Assembly: GCA_022601435.1 (NCBI GenBank) | Contig: JAJACQ010000020.1 | Span: 149,535 to 213,534, forward strand | Direction: 5' to 3' | Length of the DNA: 64,000 nucleotides | Origin: Chlamydiia bacterium | GTDB lineage: Bacteria; Chlamydiota; Chlamydiia; Chlamydiales; 2-12-FULL-49-11 | In this document: positions 33,925 to 42,202 of the stretch, one piece after another | Position numbering within the stretch: position 1 is the stretch's first letter | How the letters are laid out: the number at the start of each line of letters is the position of its first letter | Translations under genes and position numbers: made by a program | The notes under the pieces: model-generated | Database searches by the model: none | What the model was told of the DNA's origin: nothing | The model's input: the letters and a program-made list of their open reading frames with translations, nothing else

Positions 33925-34308
33925 TTAATTTCTACTTTCCACTGGTAAAATAGTGATGTCGAGTAAGTTGCTAGTTGTGCAGTACTTTAATACTATTTTG
34001 GCTATATGGGGGAATACTTTTCCATCTGATCCCACAAAATTCCTTCCTTGTAATTCTATCAACACAATCTTTGGGATTTTATATGAGTCAAGTTTAGATG
34101 CTCTATAGAGGCATGGAAGTGTACTAGGGTATAACTTATGATACTGACGTCCATCATTGGAATAGCATTCTTCATCTTTTACTGCCATGCTCTTAAATAT
34201 GTCTACTATACTCTTTACTTCCCATTTATTTTGTTGACTCCCGTCATTGAAGGTAATAATATCTATTGGATTGTGCATGGCTGCATTTCGGTATGATGTA
34301 GCATTCAT
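33925..34308 (-). CDS. Hypothetical protein
   Basis: 127-residue protein of unknown function with no signal peptide or membrane helix. It is rich in Lys, Asp and Tyr; SDGKVFPHIAKIVLKYC near the C-terminus is a possible strand-helix unit. AAGGAG seven to nine bases before the ATG supports translation. Lies between sixA and the lipase-like pair, same strand, after a 113-base AT-rich gap. Confidence 0.6.
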   Translation of the reverse strand: MNATSYRNAAMHNPIDIITFNDGSQQNKWEVKSIVDIFKSMAVKDEECYSNDGRQYHKLYPSTLPCLYRASKLDSYKIPKIVLIELQGRNFVGSDGKVFPHIAKIVLKYCTTSNLLDITILPVESRN

Positions 34309-34421
34309 TTTAATATGACTCCTTATGTTGATTTATTAAAAGTTTATCTTTCATATAAATTTCTGTCACTAAATATCTTAAGATATAATAAAAAAAATAA
34401 AAAAGCTTTTGGTTATATCTT

Positions 34422-35165
34422 TTATGAATTTGTATTTCTTTTAAGAGGGCAGTGAAGTGTATGTTCTGTTTCTTTGAAGAAGTTGATTGTTTCATTGATA
34501 GTTTTAATGTTTCGGCAGATAAACATATGTCCTGATGAAATAAACTTGTGATCATGTGGCCGATCAGGGCATGACTCATGAATTGTGACACGTCCATCAT
34601 TTTGATCATTGAGTATCGGATAGCCTTGAGTTCCTGAAAGCACTAAGAGGGGGCAATCTTTAGGAAACTCTCCTAAGTAATCAAAGCCATTTTCGGGGGT
34701 TTCGATTAATTGTTTTCCTGAAAATTGTCCAAGGACTTTTTTAGTAAGAAGCCAGCCTCCTAATTTTCTTGCAAGGCTTGAGCCCTTTAAGGGTGAAGAG
34801 ATGATGACAATTTTCCCTTTAAAAGCATTTTCTGGACAATGAGGGTGATTAAGGGCGGCTTTTAAGATCAGCCCTCCGAGAGAAAAAGCCACGAAATTAA
34901 TAGGTTGACCTTCTTTATCGATGTTTTTAAGTCGAATGACAAGATCTTCAGCATGTTGTTCGATTGTTTTTTTGCGGCTTGGGTAATACCATTGCTCTGC
35001 ATCCCACCCATTTTTTTTAAGGAGGCGATTGAAGGTGGACATTGAGTTGTGTTTTATGATTCCATGAATGAGAACGACTTTAGCTTGTTTTCCTTCTACA
35101 GGGTTTGCTTGAAGGTTTGAAAATAGAGCAAAAGACATCAATAAGCGTTTGATAGTCTTTCTCAT
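34422..35165 (-). CDS. Secreted lipase-like alpha/beta hydrolase, paralogue B
   Basis: Signal peptide (basic RKTIKR then LLMSFALFSNLQA), then a 225-residue hydrolase: VVLIHGII oxyanion strand, nucleophile S95 in FVAFSLGGL, acid in NDGRVTIHES and histidine in SSGHMF. Resembles triacylglycerol lipases/PGAP1-like esterases and is predicted to act in the periplasm or outside. Close copy of the upstream gene (for example shared PINFVA, GGLILK, ALNHP and ISSPLKGS), so a tandem duplication. 21 bases downstream of its paralogue. Confidence 0.82.
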   Translation of the reverse strand: MRKTIKRLLMSFALFSNLQANPVEGKQAKVVLIHGIIKHNSMSTFNRLLKKNGWDAEQWYYPSRKKTIEQHAEDLVIRLKNIDKEGQPINFVAFSLGGLILKAALNHPHCPENAFKGKIVIISSPLKGSSLARKLGGWLLTKKVLGQFSGKQLIETPENGFDYLGEFPKDCPLLVLSGTQGYPILNDQNDGRVTIHESCPDRPHDHKFISSGHMFICRNIKTINETINFFKETEHTLHCPLKRNTNS

Positions 35166-35186
35166 TTTATATCCTAGCTTTTAGTT

Positions 35187-35945
35187 TTATTTTAAAGTGG
35201 CCAGGGTTTTATTGTCTCTATTTTTTAGATCGCAAGAAGTGATAAGGTGATCGCTTTCTAGAAATTTAATGGCTTTATCAATTGTATAGATATTTTGGCA
35301 GATCACTTTATGATGAGATCTTACAAATTGATGCTCATGAGGGGAACTTGGGCAAGATTCTTCTACGGACACAACGCCATCGCTTTGAATACTGAAGAAG
35401 GGACTTTTTCGAGCAATCCCGGAGATAATTAGTAAAGGGACGTCTTCAGGAAAAGCTCCTAGCTCATCAAAGCCTCCGTAGGGAGTTTCGTGTAATTGTC
35501 TGCCTGCATGTTCTCCTAACACGAGCTTTCCAAGTGCTAATCTACCAACTTGCTGGGCTGTTTTTGATCCTTTAAGGGGCGATGAGATGACAACAATACG
35601 ACCTTGTAAAGCTTCTTTTGGACAATCGGGATGATTTAAAGCTGACTTTAAGATAAGACCTCCCATTGAATAGGCCACAAAATTAATAGGCTTACCATCT
35701 TTACTTACATTCTGAAGACTTTTTACAAGATCATCTGCATGTTCTTCAATTGTTTTATCACGACTAGGATATCTCCAATCTTCGACTTCCCAATTCCTAA
35801 CAGTCATAACACGTCTGAATGTTCGCATCGTATAAGGATTTAAAATACCGTGAACTAAGACAACTTTTTCTTTTTTTGGGGAGATGTCGGCTTTATTTGC
35901 CTGAAGAGCTCCTGTAATTAGGAGAGTAAATAATAGCTGTTTCAT
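35187..35945 (-). CDS. Secreted lipase-like alpha/beta hydrolase, paralogue A
   Basis: Signal peptide (MKQLLFTLLITGALQA), then VVLVHGIL, nucleophile S93 in FVAYSMGGL, acid in QSDGVVSVEES and histidine in RSHHKVI. Starts three bases after the dnaJ stop, so it is very likely read from the rpsU-dnaJ operon and translationally coupled, an unusual partner for a heat-shock co-chaperone. Substrate unknown; host or bacterial lipids are plausible. Confidence 0.82.
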   Translation of the reverse strand: MKQLLFTLLITGALQANKADISPKKEKVVLVHGILNPYTMRTFRRVMTVRNWEVEDWRYPSRDKTIEEHADDLVKSLQNVSKDGKPINFVAYSMGGLILKSALNHPDCPKEALQGRIVVISSPLKGSKTAQQVGRLALGKLVLGEHAGRQLHETPYGGFDELGAFPEDVPLLIISGIARKSPFFSIQSDGVVSVEESCPSSPHEHQFVRSHHKVICQNIYTIDKAIKFLESDHLITSCDLKNRDNKTLATLK

Positions 35946-35948
35946 AAC

Positions 35949-37112
35949 TTATCGTATAAACGACTTTAACTTGTCGAAAAAGGATTTAGTGTTAGGGGAG
36001 TTTGATGATCCGAGGGATTCACCTAGCTCTTGCATCAATTTTTTTTGCTTTGAAGAAAGATTCACAGGAGTTTCAACGTTGATACGAACAATTAAATCGC
36101 CGCTGCCGTTTCCATGAACATTTCTAAACCCTTTACCTTTGATTCTAAGTAGTTTTCCAGATCCCGCGCCTTCAGGAATAGTAAGCATAAAGCTTTCCTT
36201 GTAAGGAGTTGGAATCTCTTTTTTTACGCCAAGTGTTGCTTCTGTAATTGTTACAGGAAGATCGATGTAGACATCATCGCCTTCTCGCTGGAAGACTTCA
36301 TGATTTCTAACCGTAACATAGACGTAAAGATCACCTGTAGGACCGCCGTTTTCACCGGCATCTCCGTAGCCTGCGATTTTAAGGCGCATGCCCGAGTCAA
36401 TTCCTGCAGGAATTTGAATTTTTACATTTTCTTTTGTTTTAGTTTTTCCATTACCATGACATGAGCTACAAGCTTTGGCAATCATACTTCCACTTCCGTG
36501 GCATGTTGGGCATGTGCTTGTCATAGAGAAAAAGCCACGAGTTTGCTGAACCTGGCCTGAGCCGTTACATGTACTACAAGTTTTAATATCCGATGGATTT
36601 TCAGCGCCACGCCCGTCGCATGTTTTACAGGCAACGTTTCTGTTGATGAGAGCTTCTTTGGTTACGCCATTTGCCGCTTCTTCAAAATCGATTGTCAGAG
36701 CAAGTTTTTTGGAAGCTCCTTGCATAGGATAGCTACCAGCATTTCCACCTTGTTGTTCGAATCCGAAGATATTATCAAACATTGAGCCGTGTCCGCCACC
36801 TCCACCGCCGCCACCAAAGGCGCCCATGAAAGTGCGAAGTGCTTCTTCCATCGAGGAGAATCCGTGAGCACCACCGCCGCCGCCCATGCCACCGCGCAGT
36901 CCTTCTTCTCCAAACTGATCATAAATCTGACGCTTTTTATCATCAGATAGAGTTTCATAGGCCTCTGAAATTTTTTTGAACTTATCTTGTGCCGTTGTAT
37001 CATCCGGATTTTTATCTGGATGGTACTTAACTGCAAGCTTACGATAAGCTTTTTTAATTTCATCCGCGGATGCATCTTTTGATACACCTAAAACATTGTA
37101 GAAATCAGCCAT
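35949..37112 (-). CDS. dnaJ: Chaperone DnaJ (type I Hsp40)
   Basis: Co-chaperone stimulating DnaK ATPase. J domain with HPD in [10 protein letters not shown] (about 30-36), a Gly-rich linker, four zinc-binding CxxCxGxG repeats ([32 protein letters not shown]) and a C-terminal substrate domain; 387 residues. Follows rpsU by three bases, the chlamydial rpsU-dnaJ order. No CIRCE element was found upstream. Confidence 0.98.
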   Translation of the reverse strand: MADFYNVLGVSKDASADEIKKAYRKLAVKYHPDKNPDDTTAQDKFKKISEAYETLSDDKKRQIYDQFGEEGLRGGMGGGGGAHGFSSMEEALRTFMGAFGGGGGGGGHGSMFDNIFGFEQQGGNAGSYPMQGASKKLALTIDFEEAANGVTKEALINRNVACKTCDGRGAENPSDIKTCSTCNGSGQVQQTRGFFSMTSTCPTCHGSGSMIAKACSSCHGNGKTKTKENVKIQIPAGIDSGMRLKIAGYGDAGENGGPTGDLYVYVTVRNHEVFQREGDDVYIDLPVTITEATLGVKKEIPTPYKESFMLTIPEGAGSGKLLRIKGKGFRNVHGNGSGDLIVRINVETPVNLSSKQKKLMQELGESLGSSNSPNTKSFFDKLKSFIR

Positions 37113-37115
37113 TGA

Positions 37116-37307
37116 TTAACTAGCTCTCTTTTTCTTATTTTTGTATTTTAGCGCTTGTTTTGATTTAAGTTTTTCTTCTACAGATGGCTTATTGTAGTAT
37201 CTTTTAGCCTTTACAGACTTCATGACGCCTTCTTTATCAAGTTTCTTTTTCAATGCGCGTAGAGCCTTCTCTAAAGTCTCTCCAATACGAACTTTAACAG
37301 TTATCAT
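37116..37307 (-). CDS. rpsU: 30S ribosomal protein S21
   Basis: Small basic protein near the anti-Shine-Dalgarno region. VKVRIGETLEKALRALKKKLDKEG and a lysine-rich tail are diagnostic; 63 residues. First gene of the rpsU-dnaJ-lipase operon with a good promoter 39 bases upstream of the ATG. Confidence 0.95.
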   Translation of the reverse strand: MITVKVRIGETLEKALRALKKKLDKEGVMKSVKAKRYYNKPSVEEKLKSKQALKYKNKKKRAS

Positions 37308-37345
37308 TTATTTAAATTTCCTTTTTTTGGATAGTTTCGAGAGCT

Positions 37346-37375
37346 ATTGTAGCACAATATTGAATTTATGGCCAA
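37346..37375 (-). promoter_or_regulatory. Candidate promoter of rpsU-dnaJ
   Basis: On the minus strand: TTGGCC (37370-37375), 18-base spacer, TACAAT (37346-37351). Good -10, moderate -35. Confidence 0.5.
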
Positions 37376-37412
37376 TTGCTTATTTAAGAGAATTTACCGA
37401 TTAAAGTTATCT

Positions 37413-37859
37413 TCAATTATTTTTTATGAATGGATAGGAAAGTATTTGAACAAAATCTTGTCCTAAATTCGCAACCCTTTTGCCAAGTGTCTGCAATTCA
37501 GAGCGTAATTGTTTAAGTGTTTGCTCTGGAGTATATGTATTATCGATTCTCTGAGCAAGAAAAACAACGACTTTTTTAAGAAGTGTAAGGGGAGCATCGA
37601 TAAGTGTATAACCTAATGATTCAAGAATATGGGTAATAGATAAGAAAAAGCAGGCAACTGCTCGTCCTAGTCTTGAAACACCTTGGGGTTTTATGACAAC
37701 TTGATTCCCATTTGCGTTGTGGCTAAATTTTTCACCTTCCATTTTAAGTAAAGTAAGGGCTGATCCCGTGTGATCTTCACATCTCTCAATATTAATATGA
37801 CTATTCTCTTCATTATTATATTTAAGAAAATAATGCCTTATACTTGCAGTTAAGCTCAT
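37413..37859 (-). CDS. Hypothetical membrane-associated protein
   Basis: 148 residues, no known family. Residues about 63-102 are hydrophobic to amphipathic (RAVACFFLSITHILESLGYT, then DAPLTLLKKVVVFLA) and the C-terminus is helical. No cleavable signal peptide. It is preceded by an exact consensus promoter and an AAAAGG ribosome site, so it is probably well expressed. Lies between rpsU and tsaB, which are adjacent in C. trachomatis, so it is a lineage insertion. Confidence 0.65.
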   Translation of the reverse strand: MSLTASIRHYFLKYNNEENSHINIERCEDHTGSALTLLKMEGEKFSHNANGNQVVIKPQGVSRLGRAVACFFLSITHILESLGYTLIDAPLTLLKKVVVFLAQRIDNTYTPEQTLKQLRSELQTLGKRVANLGQDFVQILSYPFIKNN

Positions 37860-37882
37860 AATAAACCTTTTGTTCAGGGTTA

Positions 37883-37911
37883 ATTATACCATAAACAGAG
37901 CTAGTTGTCAA
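37883..37911 (-). promoter_or_regulatory. Perfect consensus promoter
   Basis: On the minus strand: TTGACA (37906-37911), exactly 17 bases, TATAAT (37883-37888). The only exact match to both hexamers with ideal spacing that I found in the window; it drives the unknown 148-residue gene. Confidence 0.85.
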
Positions 37912-37939
37912 TTTATTTATTTAATTTAAAAATCTGATC

Positions 37940-38497
37940 CTAAACTGTTTGCGTAGGGTAGTAAACGTTTATTTCGTTGTGCTTCAGCGGCTTAAGTGTT
38001 TCAAGCTTATTATTGAGTCTTGAGAGGTCTTTTTGAGTACTATGAATATTACTAATTTTTAGAAAAGAGTTAGTGTCGATTGAGAAGATAGGTTCATTGA
38101 TTGAGACTATTTCAGAGTGCTCTATGAGGGTAATCTCACCGTTTCTATATAGGTGGGCTCGATTGCATTTTGCGTCTAATATAGCCAAAGGATCGCATTC
38201 TTTAAATATATCAAATGTTGAGAAGGGGAATAAAGGGATATCTAGTGCATAAGAGAGGGTTTTTGCGGTCATAACGCCCACTCGAGTGCCTGTGTAGAGG
38301 CCAGGTCCTACACAGATAGCGATGCCTGAAAGATGAGATAATTCAATGTGATGTTCTGATAGAAGAGCTTTAATAATAGGGATAATTTCTTTGGTTTGGC
38401 TCTTTTCTTTCAAGTGGATTGAGAAGAGCTTAGAGCCTAAAAGGAGGCTAATAGAACTATCGATTGTTGCTGTATCTATAATTAAAATTTTTTTCAT
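37940..38497 (-). CDS. tsaB: tRNA threonylcarbamoyladenosine synthesis protein TsaB
   Basis: Partner of TsaD in forming t6A37 on ANN-decoding tRNAs. ASKHA-fold start ILIIDTATIDSSISL, and GVGPGLYTGTRVG-type segment ('ICVGPGLYTGTRVGVMTAKTL') typical of TsaB/YeaZ. 185 residues, somewhat short, with a shortened C-terminal part as in other chlamydiae (CT343 position next to lon). Divergent from lon. Confidence 0.9.
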   Translation of the reverse strand: MKKILIIDTATIDSSISLLLGSKLFSIHLKEKSQTKEIIPIIKALLSEHHIELSHLSGIAICVGPGLYTGTRVGVMTAKTLSYALDIPLFPFSTFDIFKECDPLAILDAKCNRAHLYRNGEITLIEHSEIVSINEPIFSIDTNSFLKISNIHSTQKDLSRLNNKLETLKPLKHNEINVYYPTQTV

Positions 38498-38564
38498 TTT
38501 TGTTATTTTGAAGTGATATAATGCATCAATTATAAAGAACGGAGGGGTTTTAGTCTGCCATTTC

Positions 38565-38593
38565 TTGAATTAATCTTTAAAACAGAGTAAAAT
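38565..38593 (+). promoter_or_regulatory. Promoter of lon
   Basis: TTGAAT (38565-38570), 17-base spacer, TAAAAT (38588-38593), 37 bases before the GTG start. Confidence 0.65.
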
Positions 38594-38630
38594 CTTATGC
38601 TTTACTAAAGAAGATTGTTGGGAGATATCT

Positions 38631-41102
38631 GTGGATGATGAATTGAAAATTGAAAGAGATGAGTTAATTTCTTTATTAGATGAAACAGGAGCGATGATTG
38701 AAGATGGTGACAAAAATGATTATCCAGATCATTTACCTATTCTTCCTCTTGTTAAAAGGCCTTTTCCTCCATCTTTAACTGTTCCGTTAATGGTAGAAAA
38801 AGGGATTTATTATGATCTTTTAAAAGAGATGTCTAAATCAGAGCATAAGTTTATTGGCTTACTACTCACAAAAGATGAAGAACAAGATGTTTATGATGTA
38901 AAGTTTGATGATTTGTATGATGTAGGTGTTGTAGCTCGTATATTGCGCATTGTTAATGTGAGTGAAAAAGGTGCTCAGGTTATCGTAAATATCGAAAAGC
39001 GTTTTAAGGTGTTAAAGCGTATTTCAAAAAAATCAGATAATTATCTAGTTTCTGCAGTGTCTTATCATGAAGAGAAGATTCCGCCTAAAAAAAAGGATGA
39101 GATTTCTGCTTATGTCAGCAGCGTAATAAAGCTTGTAAGAGAGTTAGTGGAGCAAAATTCTCTATACAAAGAAGAGTTAAAAATCTTTTTGAATAATTCT
39201 GAGTTTTCTCAGCCATGGAAGTTATGTGATTTTGCTGCTTCATTGACAACTGTTGCTACGCGCGAAGATCTTCAAGAAATTTTAAGTTTATTTGACATGT
39301 CTAAGCGGATGGAAAAGGTGTTAAAGCTTTTAAAACATGAGCTTGATATCTCAAAGATGCAGGGGGCCATTAATCAAAAGATTGAGACCACAATTACAAA
39401 AACTCAAAGAGAGTACTTTTTAAAAGAACAACTAAAGGCGATTAAAAAAGAACTAGGGATTGCCAAAGATGATAAAACTCTTGACGTTGAAAAGTTTCAA
39501 GAGCGGGCAAAAGATTTGAAGATGTCTGATGAGGCAAAAAAGATTTTTACAGAAGAAATTGAAAAGCTCTCTGTTTTAGAAGTTCAATCTGCAGAGTATT
39601 CTGTAGTACGAAATTACTTAGATTGGTTAACGATTCTTCCATGGGGAGTTTTAGATAAAGAAAGTCATTCAATTGCAGAAGCGACTAAAATTTTAGATTC
39701 TGATCATTATGGGTTAAAGGATATTAAAGAGCGCATTATTGAGTATATGAGTGTTGGTGCTTTAAAGAAAACCGGAACAAAGGGGTACATCATTTGTTTG
39801 GTAGGCCCTCCTGGGGTAGGAAAGACTAGTGTAGGGAAAAGTATTGCTCGAGCATTAAATAGACAATTCTATCGTTTCTCATTAGGCGGGATGCGGGATG
39901 AAGCAGAAATTAAGGGGCATAGAAGAACTTATATTGGAGCTATGCCTGGAAAGATATTGCAGGCTCTTAAATCGACTAAGAGTTCTAATCCTGTGATTAT
40001 GCTAGATGAGATTGATAAATTAGGGCAGAGCTATCAAGGCGACCCTGCATCTGCTTTACTCGAGGTTTTGGATCCAGAGCAAAATACTGATTTTTTAGAT
40101 CACTATTTAGATTGTAGATTTGATTTATCGAATATCTTATTTATCATGACAGCCAACTCTTTAGATACAATTCCATCAGCATTATTAGATCGTTTTGAGG
40201 TGTTGCGTCTTTCAGGTTATATAAAAGAAGAGAAAATGAAAATAGCTAGTAAGTATTTGATAAAAAAGAATAGAGATCAGGTAGGATTAAAAGCTTTAGA
40301 CGTTTCATTTAAAGCAGATGCTCTTCATAAAATGATTGATGGTTATTGTAGAGAAGCAGGGGTGAGGCAGCTAGAAAAATCTATTAATAAGGTCTTGAGA
40401 AAAGTAGCTGCTGATAAAGTAAAGAAGATGGAGAAAAAAACCTATAAAAAAGTAAAGGTAGAAGTCTCAGAAAAAAATATAGAGAAGTTTTTAGGGAAGC
40501 CTAAGTTTACTTCAGAGCGCTTTTATAAAGAGGATTCCCATAAAGGTGTTGTTACAGGCTTGGCTTGGACTGAATATGGTGGATCAATTTTATATATTGA
40601 AGCAATTACAAACCCTGGAAAAGAGCGCTTAAGGCTGACTGGAAATGTAGGCGATGTTATGAATGAATCTTCAAGTATAGCTCTTTCTTATGTTTATTCT
40701 CAGAAAAATACATTATTACCAAAAGATTTTTCATCTGAAGATAAAGAGATTCATATACATGTTCCTGAAGGAGCGACTCCTAAAGATGGCCCTTCTGCAG
40801 GTATTGCAATGGCAACAGCTATTATTTCTTTGCTGACAGATAAACCAGTGCCTGATTCACTAGCTATGACCGGAGAGATTACTTTAACAGGTAAAGTGCT
40901 CCCTATTGGTGGGGTGAAAGAAAAAGTGATCGCTGCAAAAAGAGAAAATATTACAAAGATTATAATGCCTAAGAAAAATAAGCGTGATTTTGATGAATTG
41001 CCCGCCCATATTAAGAAAGGAGTGGACATGTATTTTGTAGAGAACTATAAAGAAGTCTATCAGCTGATCTTCGGAGGTCGAAGGAAGCGTTTAGGTTTAT
41101 AG
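38631..41102 (+). CDS. lon: ATP-dependent protease Lon
   Basis: Hexameric AAA+ protease degrading misfolded and regulatory proteins. N-terminal substrate domain (about 40-240), coiled region, Walker A GPPGVGKTSVG (about 392), Walker B VIMLDEIDK, and C-terminal serine-lysine protease domain with PKDGPSAGIAMA (Ser about 723) and GGVKEKVIAAKR (Lys about 765). 823 residues, full length. Start is GTG 38631 with GGGAG upstream. lon is CT344 in C. trachomatis, next to tsaB as here. Confidence 0.98.
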   Translation: MDDELKIERDELISLLDETGAMIEDGDKNDYPDHLPILPLVKRPFPPSLTVPLMVEKGIYYDLLKEMSKSEHKFIGLLLTKDEEQDVYDVKFDDLYDVGVVARILRIVNVSEKGAQVIVNIEKRFKVLKRISKKSDNYLVSAVSYHEEKIPPKKKDEISAYVSSVIKLVRELVEQNSLYKEELKIFLNNSEFSQPWKLCDFAASLTTVATREDLQEILSLFDMSKRMEKVLKLLKHELDISKMQGAINQKIETTITKTQREYFLKEQLKAIKKELGIAKDDKTLDVEKFQERAKDLKMSDEAKKIFTEEIEKLSVLEVQSAEYSVVRNYLDWLTILPWGVLDKESHSIAEATKILDSDHYGLKDIKERIIEYMSVGALKKTGTKGYIICLVGPPGVGKTSVGKSIARALNRQFYRFSLGGMRDEAEIKGHRRTYIGAMPGKILQALKSTKSSNPVIMLDEIDKLGQSYQGDPASALLEVLDPEQNTDFLDHYLDCRFDLSNILFIMTANSLDTIPSALLDRFEVLRLSGYIKEEKMKIASKYLIKKNRDQVGLKALDVSFKADALHKMIDGYCREAGVRQLEKSINKVLRKVAADKVKKMEKKTYKKVKVEVSEKNIEKFLGKPKFTSERFYKEDSHKGVVTGLAWTEYGGSILYIEAITNPGKERLRLTGNVGDVMNESSSIALSYVYSQKNTLLPKDFSSEDKEIHIHVPEGATPKDGPSAGIAMATAIISLLTDKPVPDSLAMTGEITLTGKVLPIGGVKEKVIAAKRENITKIIMPKKNKRDFDELPAHIKKGVDMYFVENYKEVYQLIFGGRRKRLGL

Positions 41103-41110
41103 AGGGCACA

Positions 41111-42202
41111 ATGCGACAAATTGGGAGTTTCAATGAAGAGATCAAGGCGGTCGAATTTTCTCAATTGTTGCAGTCTAATAACATAACTTGTTTGATAGAT
41201 GAGGATAATGGTTCTTTCTGTATTTGGGTTCATGAAGAAGGGCAGATAAAAAGAGCAAGGAAGATGTTTGATGATTTCAATGAGGGAAAGATCTCTTATT
41301 TTAAGAAGTCTAACCCTCCTCCTCCTGGGGTGTCAAAGGAATCAAATTCAGGTTCAAAGCAACCACCTCAAACGTTTGTCTATCAGCCTTATATTACTAA
41401 GGCTTTATTGATTCTATGCGTGCTTGTTTATATCATTGCCATGATCCAAACTTATTCAAAAGGAAGATTAGATGTGGGAGGGGGATTTTACCCTCCGATT
41501 GCTAAAGACTTATTCATGGACTATCCACGGAGTTTAGAGATTCATGAGGAGTTGATTGATAAATATGGACAAGAAGCGATAAAAAAAAATCAATTGCCTG
41601 AAGAAGCTGAACCTTTAGTTAAAGAGTTTTCTGAGAATCCGCCATGGATTGGTGTTTATAATATTATGATGGTTCCAAAAGAAAATAGACAGGCCTTGTG
41701 GCATGGTCAATTTTTGCAAAAAGTAAGACATGGACAAGTTTGGCGATTATTTACTCCAGTAGTTTTACATTTAACGCTGCTGCATTTTTTGTTTAATATG
41801 CTTTGGTTGATTATTTTGGGAAAAATGGTTGAGTTCAATATGGGAAGGATTAAGTTTGTTCTTTTCATTTTAATCACAGGTATCTTTTCTAATTTTTGCC
41901 AATATATTATGACAGGTCCTTTTTTCTTAGGAATCTCTGGTGTATTGTCGGGATTTATAGGATATATTTGGGTAAGAAAAAAAATTGCTCCTTGGGAAGT
42001 TTATTTTATTAAAAAAGAAACTCTTTATTTTTTTCTGACATTTATTTTTGGATTTTTGGTGGTGCAAATCGTGTCATTTTTATTACAATATTTTCAAGTT
42101 TTTTCATTCCCAGTGCCTATTGCAAATACAGGTCATATTTCTGGGTTAATAATGGGTATGTTTTTGGCAAAAACTAACTTAATGAGTCGCAAATCTGTTT
42201 AG
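41111..42202 (+). CDS. Rhomboid-family intramembrane serine protease
   Basis: 363 residues. N-terminal soluble domain (1-60) like that of GlpG, proline-rich linker, then a helix at about 96-112, a 90-residue extramembrane insertion (113-205) and the rhomboid core: HGQVWRLFTPVVLHLTLLHF, catalytic S276 in FLGISGVLSG and H342 in NTGHISGLIMG. Cleaves transmembrane substrates within the bilayer. Starts eight bases after lon; a shared transcript would link two quality-control proteases. Its stop overlaps the convergent Inc-like gene by four bases. Confidence 0.92.
   Translation: MRQIGSFNEEIKAVEFSQLLQSNNITCLIDEDNGSFCIWVHEEGQIKRARKMFDDFNEGKISYFKKSNPPPPGVSKESNSGSKQPPQTFVYQPYITKALLILCVLVYIIAMIQTYSKGRLDVGGGFYPPIAKDLFMDYPRSLEIHEELIDKYGQEAIKKNQLPEEAEPLVKEFSENPPWIGVYNIMMVPKENRQALWHGQFLQKVRHGQVWRLFTPVVLHLTLLHFLFNMLWLIILGKMVEFNMGRIKFVLFILITGIFSNFCQYIMTGPFFLGISGVLSGFIGYIWVRKKIAPWEVYFIKKETLYFFLTFIFGFLVVQIVSFLLQYFQVFSFPVPIANTGHISGLIMGMFLAKTNLMSRKSV

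Noticed and set aside
34310..34609. Minus-strand 99-codon frame
   Set aside because: Most of it is an alternative frame of the lipase-like paralogue B, which has a signal peptide and full triad.
37116..37400. Search for a CIRCE operator (TTAGCACTC-N9-GAGTGCTAA) upstream of rpsU-dnaJ
   Set aside because: No such inverted repeat is present; only a sigma-70-type promoter was found.
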